From contig DSBL01000057.1 in the NCBI GenBank assembly GCA_011049455.1, positions 1-64,000 on the forward strand: a stretch of DNA of 64,000 nt, in the 5' to 3' direction. Position numbers and translations under genes: made by a program. The stretch comes from Desulfonatronum sp. (GTDB taxonomy: Bacteria > Desulfobacterota > Desulfovibrionia > Desulfovibrionales > Desulfonatronaceae). Below the pieces are notes generated by a model. It searched no databases. It was not told the origin of the DNA and was given only the letters and a program-made list of their open reading frames with translations. Below are positions 21,254 through 29,719 of this stretch, piece after piece. The first letter of the stretch is position 1, and each line of letters opens with the position of its first letter.

Positions 21254-21739
21254 ATGCAAGATCCGCTTCGCATCGGCATATTGCATTCCCTGCGAGGTCC
21301 CATGGCCATGTGCGAGACGGCAATGGTGGACGCCGCCCTGCTGGCTGTGGAGGAGATCAACTCCCGGGGTGGTCTCCTGGGACGGCCTTTGCAAGCCATA
21401 ATTGCGGATGGCGAGTCCGACCCCGCTGTTTTCAGGAACCAGGCCCGAAAACTCGTCCGATCCGACAAGGCCCAGGCGTTGTTCGGTTGCTGGACTTCCA
21501 GCGCGCGCAAGGCGGTCAGGACCGTTGTAGAAGAGGAAGATTCCCTGCTCTGGTATCCGGTTCAATACGAAGGGCTGGAGCAGTCCCCGAACATCGTCTA
21601 CACGGCCAATGGTCACGGTAAAGGGGCCCTTTCTTCCGGGGCCGCGGGCTTCATGGGCAAGCCTTATCAACTCAAGGAATTGGCAGTGGTGGTACGCAGG
21701 GTGCTGGATGAAAAAGAACCTGGTCCCCGACCTGAATGA
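21254..21739 (+). CDS. Chimeric ORF: UrtA/FmdD-like substrate-binding N-terminus joined to a receiver-domain C-terminus (likely internal-deletion remnant)
   Basis: RIGILHSLRGPMAMCETAMVDAALLAVEEINSRGGLLGRP...FGCWTSSARKAV...LLWYPVQYEGLEQSPNIVYT (UrtA family), followed directly by GHGKGALSSGAAGFMGKPYQLKELAVVVRRVLDE (end of a response-regulator domain). Confidence 0.8.
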   Translation: MQDPLRIGILHSLRGPMAMCETAMVDAALLAVEEINSRGGLLGRPLQAIIADGESDPAVFRNQARKLVRSDKAQALFGCWTSSARKAVRTVVEEEDSLLWYPVQYEGLEQSPNIVYTANGHGKGALSSGAAGFMGKPYQLKELAVVVRRVLDEKEPGPRPE

Positions 21740-21751
21740 ATTCAGTTGATC

Positions 21752-23980
21752 ATGTCCACCATCGACTCCACCCTGGTCGCTGGTTCCCAGGAGCCATCCC
21801 GGGCCTCAGTCTTGGACCGGACGAGACAACAATGTACGTTTTTCCCGCCAGGCCTTAATCCGGTCAATATTTTGCGAATCCTCCTTCTTGTCTTCACATT
21901 AGGGGCCTTGTCTGTGGCTGCCCCTCGTCCCATTGCGGCCCATTGCCATAAACCGGACTCCAATTTGGCTGGACAAGAACTGCGCGTTGCTCTGGACCTG
22001 GAGGCCGGAATGCTTCGAGGCCGCAGCACAATGCGACTGGATTTCGCATCGGGCGCTGATCTGGATATTTTTCTGCATCCGCGCATGGACATTGATTTTG
22101 TGCAGGTAAATGGCTGGCTTGTGGATCATGATTTTACCAACGGCCGGTTGCACCTGCACCTGAATCGCGTGGATATGCATTCACAATTACTTATAATTAT
22201 TGAATATTCTGGAATTTTTCATGATCCGACGCCTTTTTCTCCCTTCAGCATGGACAACCCCGCCACAGGGATCGACGCCACCATCACCAAGCAGGGGGCG
22301 TTTTTCCAGGGCCATAGCGGATGGTTTCCCAGGCCGTCCAACCAGGAACTGCCCGTTGACCTGGAAGTCACCGCCCCTGAAGGGGTTTTGGCCGTGACTG
22401 CAGGCCGGCTGATGGGACATGAACAAAAAGGAGGCCAAAGCATCTCCAGATGGCATGTGGATCAGCTTGGCCGCGGAGTGCCCCTTTCCGCTGGCACTTA
22501 CCAGCTGCACAGCCTGCAAACAGACAGCGTGCCGGTTTACACCTATTTTTCCCCGGAGAACGCCCATCTGGCCCGAACCTATCTTCAGGCCGCTGCCGGG
22601 CATTTGGCGTTTTACGAAAATCTTCACGGCCCCTATGCTTTTGATCATTTTGCCGTGGTTGAAAATTTCTTTCCATCCGGCTTCGGCATGCCCTCCTACA
22701 CTTTGCTCGGTTCGACCGTTCTCCGTCTGCCCTTTATCCCGGAGACCAGCCTGCGCCACGAAGTCGCCCACTGCTGGTGGGGCAACGGTGTCTTTGTGGA
22801 CTCCAGCCACGGCAACTGGAGTGAAGGCCTGACCACGTACGTGGCCGACTATTTGATTCAGGAGGAGAAGTCCGTCGAGGCAGCCAAAGAGTACCGGTTG
22901 CGCGTTCTTAGGGACTACGCCCTGTTGGCCGCCGGCCCGGCCGATTTTCCCGTAAGCAGATTCCTGTCCCGTTCCAGCCCGGCTTCCCAGGTCATCGGGT
23001 ATGGCAAGGCCATGTTCCTGTTGCACATGATCCGCCACCGTCTGGGAGACCGGGATTTCTGGGGCGCCCTGCAAAATTTTTATGCCCGATGGCTGTTCCG
23101 CGCAGCCACGTGGCAGGACCTGCTCCAGGCCTTTGAGCGGTCCGGATGGGGCTCCGAAGAAAGGAACGCCTTCACGGCCCAATGGCTCCTTGCGCCAGGG
23201 GCCCCGCGGCTGGCCCTGGGCAATGTTCAAGTCGATGATACAGCACGGGGATGGGTGGTGAACGGGACGATTGAACAGCAGGAGCCCTTCTTCGACCTTC
23301 TGGTCCCGGTACATTTGCAGACCACAGGACAAACCTTGGTCCAGGAGACGGCTTTAGCCGGAGCGCGAACCGTTTTCAGCTTTCAAAGCGCAGACCAGCC
23401 TCTACGTTTGCTGGTCGATCCGGAGCACCACCTTTTTCGCCTGCTTTCCCCGGACGAGATTCCGCCTACGGTCAACAGCATCAAAGGCGGCAACGCATTA
23501 ACGGCCGTGCTCAGTGATGCCTTTCAGGAGATTCCGCGAGATCTTCTACGTGGATTCCTGTCCAGCCTGAACCAACCGGACGCAATCGTGCTGGGGGAAC
23601 AAGAGGCATCATCCAAAGTGGATACGCTGGGAAATATGCTATTTTTTGGTTCACCACGCACCCCCCGCCTGCAGGATCTGCTCCGTCCTCCGGATACGTA
23701 TATCCCTGAAATGGAGGGACTGGGAAAAATCCTGCAGGGACATCTCCCGGATGACCTGGACACGGTTTTTGTGGTCCTGCCTCATCCGCACCACAAAAAC
23801 GGAATCATCGCCCTGTTCAGCCCCAATCCAGAGCTTGCTTTGGACCAGATCACGGATACGGTCCGACGTATAACGCATTACGGCAAGGACAGTTATCTCG
23901 GTTTTAGCAACGGAAACAATTTGTTACGAGGTACTTGGCCGCCCCAGGCCTTCCCCTTGAGCAGGGAGCTTCCGCAATGA
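21752..23980 (+). CDS. M1-family (gluzincin) metallopeptidase
   Basis: Zinc site LRHEVAHCWWGNGV...NWSEGLTTYVADYL; FGMPSYTLLGSTV. Start codon uncertain. Confidence 0.85.
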   Translation: MSTIDSTLVAGSQEPSRASVLDRTRQQCTFFPPGLNPVNILRILLLVFTLGALSVAAPRPIAAHCHKPDSNLAGQELRVALDLEAGMLRGRSTMRLDFASGADLDIFLHPRMDIDFVQVNGWLVDHDFTNGRLHLHLNRVDMHSQLLIIIEYSGIFHDPTPFSPFSMDNPATGIDATITKQGAFFQGHSGWFPRPSNQELPVDLEVTAPEGVLAVTAGRLMGHEQKGGQSISRWHVDQLGRGVPLSAGTYQLHSLQTDSVPVYTYFSPENAHLARTYLQAAAGHLAFYENLHGPYAFDHFAVVENFFPSGFGMPSYTLLGSTVLRLPFIPETSLRHEVAHCWWGNGVFVDSSHGNWSEGLTTYVADYLIQEEKSVEAAKEYRLRVLRDYALLAAGPADFPVSRFLSRSSPASQVIGYGKAMFLLHMIRHRLGDRDFWGALQNFYARWLFRAATWQDLLQAFERSGWGSEERNAFTAQWLLAPGAPRLALGNVQVDDTARGWVVNGTIEQQEPFFDLLVPVHLQTTGQTLVQETALAGARTVFSFQSADQPLRLLVDPEHHLFRLLSPDEIPPTVNSIKGGNALTAVLSDAFQEIPRDLLRGFLSSLNQPDAIVLGEQEASSKVDTLGNMLFFGSPRTPRLQDLLRPPDTYIPEMEGLGKILQGHLPDDLDTVFVVLPHPHHKNGIIALFSPNPELALDQITDTVRRITHYGKDSYLGFSNGNNLLRGTWPPQAFPLSRELPQ

Positions 23981-24224
23981 TCCCCCGTCCTGTGATCGAG
24001 ATAGATCAATAGTCGCAGCCCACAGACATCACAGAAACGAAAAATATGCGCTGACAAGAGGTGCCAGCGCGGGCATGTTCACATCCTTGAGAAAGGGCCA
24101 GAAGACATATGCTTTTATGAAAGCTGTTGATGGGCAAAAAAAAACACCGCAATTCATGGCGTTGCCTTGGATTTTCACTCCGCTGCGTGAAAATTCGAGG
24201 GCTTGTACGTAATCCGGTGAGGGA

Positions 24225-24716
24225 ATGACCGACAAACACACACATTTTTTCGGCCTTTTGGCCTGGCTTGCCGTCACATTCATCGCCGCGGCCATTGGCA
24301 GCGCCGCTTCGGTCAACGCCCCATTCTTCTACACCCAGGTTGCCAAACCGGCATGGGCGCCTCCCGGGTATGTTTTCGGGCCGGCCTGGACGGTTCTCTA
24401 TATCCTGATGGGTCTTGCGGCATGGCTGGTCTGGCGCGTCAAAAAATTCAAGAGTGCCTGCGCCGCCTTGAGCCTCTACCTTATCCAGCTTGTCTTCAAC
24501 GCGCTCTGGAGCTGGCTTTTTTTCGTCTGGAATCTGGGCCTGCTGTCGTTCATTGACATTCTCGTGTTACTGGTTCTGATCCTGATTACAACCTTTTACT
24601 TCTGGAGGATCAAGCCATTGGCTGGGGCATTGCTCATGCCTTACCTGATTTGGGTGATCTTCGCCGCGTTTTTGAATTTTTCCCTTTGGCGCCTTAACCC
24701 TCATATCCTGATGTAA
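24225..24716 (+). CDS. TspO/MBR family protein
   Basis: KPAWAPPGYVFGPAWTVLYILMGLAAWLVW, NALWSWLFF, PYLIWVIFAAFLNFSLWRLN. Confidence 0.93.
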   Translation: MTDKHTHFFGLLAWLAVTFIAAAIGSAASVNAPFFYTQVAKPAWAPPGYVFGPAWTVLYILMGLAAWLVWRVKKFKSACAALSLYLIQLVFNALWSWLFFVWNLGLLSFIDILVLLVLILITTFYFWRIKPLAGALLMPYLIWVIFAAFLNFSLWRLNPHILM

Positions 24717-25192
24717 CAACGCAAAAACCTTCTTGAAGGGCCAGCTCGTGCCGGGCCGAGCCAATACACACCGCTGCCATCGCCGTTGCCCTTTCCACTT
24801 GCAACATCCCTCTCACCGCTGGACCCCAGGAGATTCGCATGGTCCTGAAGCAACATTTCGGCATTGACTCCATCCATGGCGAGTTGGGACCGAGCTTGTG
24901 CATTGGTTGCTGAACCGAGACGTTCACTGCCATTCTGGCCTTCCACGAGGTCGCGTTTCATCAATGCGGCTTTCCGTTGTATTCCACAGGGCGTCGAGAT
25001 TGTTTCAGGACAAGGTTGCCTGTTTGCACAGGTCACCGGCAGGCATTCGACTGTCCACCTCTGTTTGATGTCCCTTCTTTGAAATCCGGCTTAGGCAAAC
25101 CCGATAATCATACATTTCACCATGAAAAATCGCGGCCTCATCAAGAAACATCCATGTTTGCCCAGTACTGTCCGAACCTGTCGGATACAACT

Positions 25193-25220
25193 ACAAAGCC
25201 CTGATTTCTCAGGGCTTTGT
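25193..25220. terminator. Perfect 12-bp hairpin downstream of tRNA-Ser
   Basis: ACAAAGCCCTGA-TTTC-TCAGGGCTTTGT. T-rich tract on the + side; tRNA-Ser on the - strand ends about 32 bp away. Confidence 0.55.
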
Positions 25221-25251
25221 ATCTTTTTCCGAACAACACCGGATTGTGAAC

Positions 25252-25341
25252 TGGCGGAGGGAGAGGGATTTGAACCCCCGGACGAGTTTCCCCGTCAGCG
25301 GTTTTCAAGACCGCCGCCTTCAACCACTCGGCCATCCCTCC
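25252..25341 (-). tRNA. tRNA-Ser(UGA)
   Basis: Reverse complement GGAGGGATGGCCGAGTGGTTGAAGGCGGCGGTCTTGAAAACCGCTGACGGGGAAACTCGTCCGGGGGTTCAAATCCCTCTCCCTCCGCCA: 7-bp acceptor stem, long variable arm, anticodon loop CTTGAAA (TGA), encoded CCA. Confidence 0.97.
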
Positions 25342-25584
25342 ATGCCTGGTCCCGCACTCAAAGCTTTCTTGGCAACATTGCCAACAAAACAGCGACCAAC
25401 CCGGGCCAAAGGATGGAATAATTAATCCGACATGATGCACTTGTCCAGGGAGGACTTTCCACAAGCCATTCTCCAGTTGAGCTTTCACGCTAACATGGGC
25501 GCGGTTCTCTTTGCTTTGGTTTCGGTTTCGGATAGAGAGTAACTCCACCAATCCTGCATTCATTTTTCAACACGACCTTTTTTC

Positions 25585-27042
25585 ATGCTTCAAACAAAAT
25601 GCACCTCTCGGGTTTCTCCCGCTCCATCACTTTTTTTGTCCATGATCGGCGTGAACATGATGGTGTTCATGTCCACCCTGGACATGAGCATCGTCAACGT
25701 GGCCCTGCCCAGCCTTGCCAGGCAGCTGAACACGGATTTCGCCACGGTTCAATGGGTGATCCTGAGCTACGTTCTGGTGGTTGCCGCGCTGTTGCTCCTG
25801 GTTTCCCGCCTGGGCGACATGTACGGCAAGAAAAGCATCTTTTCCTCGGGGCTGGCCCTTTTTACCCTGGGTTCCTTGTTTTGCGGACTGGCTCCGAATG
25901 TGGAGTGGCTGATCTTTTTCCGCGGTTTTCAAGGCATCGGCGCGGCCATGAGCCAAGCCCTGGGCATTGCCATTGTCACGGAAATCGCCCCCCCGTCCCG
26001 CCGAGGCCGGGCCATCGGGCTGATCGGCGCCACCGTGGCCATGGGGCTGGCCCTGGGTCCTTCCCTGGGCGGATTGATCATCGAATTCGTGGGCTGGCGG
26101 TGGATATTTCTGATCAACGTTCCTCTGGGAATTCTCGCCCAGTGGATCATTACCCGCCATATGCCCCCGCTTTTGCCGGTCAAATCAGGGCAGCGCTTTG
26201 ACGTTCCCGGCGCCCTCCTGGCCGCCCTCACGTTAACCGCCTATTCCATGGGCATGACCATGGGCCAAAAGCACGGTTTTGACTCCAGCATGGTGATTGG
26301 ATTTTTAACGGTGGCCCTGGGCGGACTGATCGCGTTCATCACTCTGGAACGTCGAACCGAACACCCCATGATCGATCTGACGATATTCGCCAACCCGCTG
26401 TTCAGCCTGAATCTGATTATGTCCGTATTGGTGTTCATCGCCCTGGCCGGGGGATTCATCATGCCCTTTTTCCTGCAAATGGCCCAAAATCGTTCCCCCA
26501 GCGAAGTTGGAGTATTGATGATGCTCATCCCTTTAAGCATGGGGCTGATGGCCCCGTTTTCCGGCGCCCTGTCCGACCGCTTCGGACCGCGGGAGCTGAG
26601 CCTGCTGGGACTGCTCATTGTCGCCGGAGGGTGTCTGGCCATCAGCACGCTGACCCTGGACAGCCCCTGGTGGGGGTTTGCCTTGCGCGTCATGCCCTTG
26701 GGATTGGGCATTGGACTGTTCCAGGCTCCAAACAACAGCGCCATAATGGGCGCCGTGCCCAGAGAGCGCCTGGGCGTAGCCTCTGGATTACTGAACTATT
26801 CAAGGGTATTTGGACAAACCACGGGCCTGCCCTTGGTCGGCACCATCTTCACCTTGTTCGTGGTCTCCATGACCATGGAAACCGTACGCATCGATCTGGA
26901 CGCTGTTTCCCCGGAGGCATTGGTGGCCGGCGTCACCGGCGTCTACAGGGTGCAGGCGCTGTTCATTCTGGTGGCCTTTATCCTGGGTATTGTGGCCTGG
27001 ATCATTGATCGTCGGTCCCATCCGGGCAAGCCCGGCACATAA
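25585..27042 (+). CDS. MFS transporter, DHA2-like multidrug family
   Basis: VFMSTLDMSIVNVALPSLARQL, VILSYVLVVAALLLLVSRLGDMYGKK, RGFQGIGAAMSQALGIAIV. Confidence 0.9.
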   Translation: MLQTKCTSRVSPAPSLFLSMIGVNMMVFMSTLDMSIVNVALPSLARQLNTDFATVQWVILSYVLVVAALLLLVSRLGDMYGKKSIFSSGLALFTLGSLFCGLAPNVEWLIFFRGFQGIGAAMSQALGIAIVTEIAPPSRRGRAIGLIGATVAMGLALGPSLGGLIIEFVGWRWIFLINVPLGILAQWIITRHMPPLLPVKSGQRFDVPGALLAALTLTAYSMGMTMGQKHGFDSSMVIGFLTVALGGLIAFITLERRTEHPMIDLTIFANPLFSLNLIMSVLVFIALAGGFIMPFFLQMAQNRSPSEVGVLMMLIPLSMGLMAPFSGALSDRFGPRELSLLGLLIVAGGCLAISTLTLDSPWWGFALRVMPLGLGIGLFQAPNNSAIMGAVPRERLGVASGLLNYSRVFGQTTGLPLVGTIFTLFVVSMTMETVRIDLDAVSPEALVAGVTGVYRVQALFILVAFILGIVAWIIDRRSHPGKPGT

Positions 27043-27073
27043 CTGTGAATTTGCATACGACCTTTCTCTCGAC

Positions 27074-29659
27074 ATGAACACGTCCACCGATATCTCCCCG
27101 CCGCAGGTCTTTCCCCACGTTCTCGTCGTCCATGCCTCGGCCGGAGCGGGCAAAACGTACAGCCTGAGTTTGCGATTTCTCCAGCTTTTGGCCTTGGCCA
27201 AAAAGCCCTCTCTGGAAGCCCTGCGCCACGTCATGGCCCTGACTTTCACCGTGGCTGCGGCCCAGGAAATGAAGTCCCGCATCGTCTCCTTTCTCAAGGA
27301 TATCGCCCTGGAATCTGATCAGGGCAAGGTTCTGCACCAACTCAGCGGACTCGCGCCGGATATGGCCCGAAATTGGCTGGACTGCATCCTCGCTCATTTC
27401 CAAAGTTTCCAGGTCAAGACCATTGACAGCCTGCATTTTCAAATAGTTCAAGCCCTGGGCCGCAGAATGAACCTCTGGCCTGACCTGGAACCCAGTTTTG
27501 ATCAAGCCAAATGGGCAACATTGATGCTTGATTCCCTGCTGGCCAGGACCAGCTGGAGCGATGCGCCGCAAACATCAAAACCGGATTTTTCGTCTTCGCT
27601 GCGCTCTCTCTGGGAGGAAATCTTCTCGGTCTATCTGCACCTGGAAATGCGCACCGGTGTTCGTTTTTTAAAATGGCTGGAAAATCAGGCCGCGCAGGTT
27701 TTCAGTGGGCTGGACCAACATTTGGGAGAGCTGCGGACAACCTCCCTGGCCACCCTGAATGCCCGGCAACTTGCATTCGAGAACGCCTGCCGGGAATTCT
27801 GCCTTGTTCTGGAACAACATGGTTTGGAAAACCATGTTGCCCGTTTCAAGCCCGCAACCCTCCTGACAGATCCTTTGCGCAGTATTGATTCCGCCTTTTA
27901 TGCCAAGAACACGCCGCAAGATTTGTTCAAGAAGACCATGCGCCCCAGTCGCGAGACGGCTCTGGCCTGGGAGAAATATGAAAGCCTGTGCCGGGCAAGA
28001 AATGCCTTTGTGTTGGAAAAAGCCAGACTGCGCATGGACCCTTTGGCCCGGTTGCAGCATCTGCTGATCCAGGAGACGCAACGTCTGGGACGATCCCAGG
28101 GGCTGCTTCTGGGTGGCTGGTGGACCAGACTGATCCGCCAACACATGGCCGACAAGGACCTGCTTCTGGAGGCGGAAATGGTGCTCAACGCAAAATGGCG
28201 GCATATGCTCTTGGACGAATTCCAGGATACCAGCCGGGAACAATGGGAAGTGCTGCGCGAACTGGCCCTCGAAGCTCTGGCCCAAGGCGGCAGCCTGTTC
28301 TGCGTCGGCGACGTAAAACAGGCCATCTACGGATGGCGCGGCGGGGACTGGCGGCTATTTTTTGATCCCCTGACGCCTCAAACCTTCCCCAACGTCGAAG
28401 ATCATGCCCGCTTGCATAAGACACTGCCACGCAACCGTCGTTCCTGCCCGGAAATCGTGGCCTTCAACAACGCCTGCTTCGCTTCCCTGGAAAATTGCGA
28501 AACAGCGCGCCGATTGGCCGCAACCATGATCAGCGGCAAGGACAAGGAGCACCCCCGGACGCTGCTTTCCCAATCCATCTCCAGGCTGTATGCCCAAGGA
28601 AAACAAAAGCCATGGAAACACTGCCCCGGCAATGTCCGCGTGACGACCCTCACGGCGCAATCCCTGGAGGAATACAAGGTAGCGGCCTTGGACGCGCTGC
28701 TTGAGGAAATCATGAGTTTGCGGGCCGCGGGCGAACCCCTGGACGATATCGCGGTCCTGCTCCGGACCAATGCCGAAGCCGGGGAATGCTCCAAGGCTCT
28801 TTTGGGACAGGGCATTCCCACAATCACCGAACAGAGCCTGCTCATCTTTGCTCATCCCCAAGTACGCGGCCTGCTGGCCCTGCTGGCCTGGCTGGACAAC
28901 CCCGCGGACGACGCTGCCCTGTTCGCCCTGTGCAAAAGCCCTCTTTTGGCTCACGTCAACATCGATGCCACGATACCGGCATGCTTCCAGGGCAATGCTG
29001 ACAACGGGAAACACGCTCCCGGCCGCCTTGTTCATGCACTGCGCCGGACCGATCCGGACACATGGTCCCGATATCTGCAGCCTTTTCTGGAATATGCCGG
29101 TTTTTCCAGCGCCTACGAAATTTTGTTGGCCGCGGTGACGCACTTCGGCCTGCGCAATATGCCCCTGGGTCAGTGGGCCTGGGTGGAAAAACTGCTGGAA
29201 GCGGCCTGGAGCGCGGAAGTGGCCGGCGCCGCCAGCATCGCCTCCTTTCTGGAATATTGGCGGGAAACCGGGCATAAATGCGTCGTGGGTCTGCCCGATC
29301 ATGGACTGGAGGCGGTACGCGTGCTGACCATGCACAAGGCCAAGGGGTTGGAATTTTCACGCGTCATTCTCCCCCTTCTGGACTATGGTCCTAAAAACCG
29401 CAGCGATTATCATCTGTTGCACACAGCAAACGGCGAATCCTTTCTGGCCGCCTCGGCCAGGCCCAGGTCCGCGGAAGTGGCCGAGGCGGCTGACCTGGAG
29501 TTGGCCAAGACAATGGCCGAGGAACTGAATCTGCTCTATGTTGCCTTGACCAGGGCCAAGCACAATCTGCACCTTTTTTTGGCGGACATCCCCGACGTCA
29601 GGGGATCGCGGGCATCGGACTGGCTGCGGGTACTCATGACCGGACTGAGCGCGAATTGA
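27074..29659 (+). CDS. AddA/RecB-like UvrD-family helicase lacking a C-terminal nuclease domain
   Basis: Walker A VVHASAGAGKTYSL; LLDEFQDTSREQWEVL; GDVKQAIYGWRGG; VLTMHKAKGLEFSRVILP; LLYVALTRAKHNLHLF. Stops by TGA right after motif VI. Confidence 0.9.
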   Translation: MNTSTDISPPQVFPHVLVVHASAGAGKTYSLSLRFLQLLALAKKPSLEALRHVMALTFTVAAAQEMKSRIVSFLKDIALESDQGKVLHQLSGLAPDMARNWLDCILAHFQSFQVKTIDSLHFQIVQALGRRMNLWPDLEPSFDQAKWATLMLDSLLARTSWSDAPQTSKPDFSSSLRSLWEEIFSVYLHLEMRTGVRFLKWLENQAAQVFSGLDQHLGELRTTSLATLNARQLAFENACREFCLVLEQHGLENHVARFKPATLLTDPLRSIDSAFYAKNTPQDLFKKTMRPSRETALAWEKYESLCRARNAFVLEKARLRMDPLARLQHLLIQETQRLGRSQGLLLGGWWTRLIRQHMADKDLLLEAEMVLNAKWRHMLLDEFQDTSREQWEVLRELALEALAQGGSLFCVGDVKQAIYGWRGGDWRLFFDPLTPQTFPNVEDHARLHKTLPRNRRSCPEIVAFNNACFASLENCETARRLAATMISGKDKEHPRTLLSQSISRLYAQGKQKPWKHCPGNVRVTTLTAQSLEEYKVAALDALLEEIMSLRAAGEPLDDIAVLLRTNAEAGECSKALLGQGIPTITEQSLLIFAHPQVRGLLALLAWLDNPADDAALFALCKSPLLAHVNIDATIPACFQGNADNGKHAPGRLVHALRRTDPDTWSRYLQPFLEYAGFSSAYEILLAAVTHFGLRNMPLGQWAWVEKLLEAAWSAEVAGAASIASFLEYWRETGHKCVVGLPDHGLEAVRVLTMHKAKGLEFSRVILPLLDYGPKNRSDYHLLHTANGESFLAASARPRSAEVAEAADLELAKTMAEELNLLYVALTRAKHNLHLFLADIPDVRGSRASDWLRVLMTGLSAN

Positions 29660-29719
29660 GGTTGCCATCCGCATCCCATCATTTTCATTCCACATTCAAT
29701 CCTTGAATATGCACCACTG

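Noticed and set aside
22187-23332. 381-aa minus-strand ORF within the M1 peptidase
   Set aside because: Antisense to an intact metallopeptidase; no motif.
29657-29659. Selenocysteine codon hypothesis for the TGA in the AddA/AddB frame
   Set aside because: No catalytic Cys/Sec context and no evident SECIS-like hairpin directly after the TGA; only generic readthrough or gene split is worth testing.
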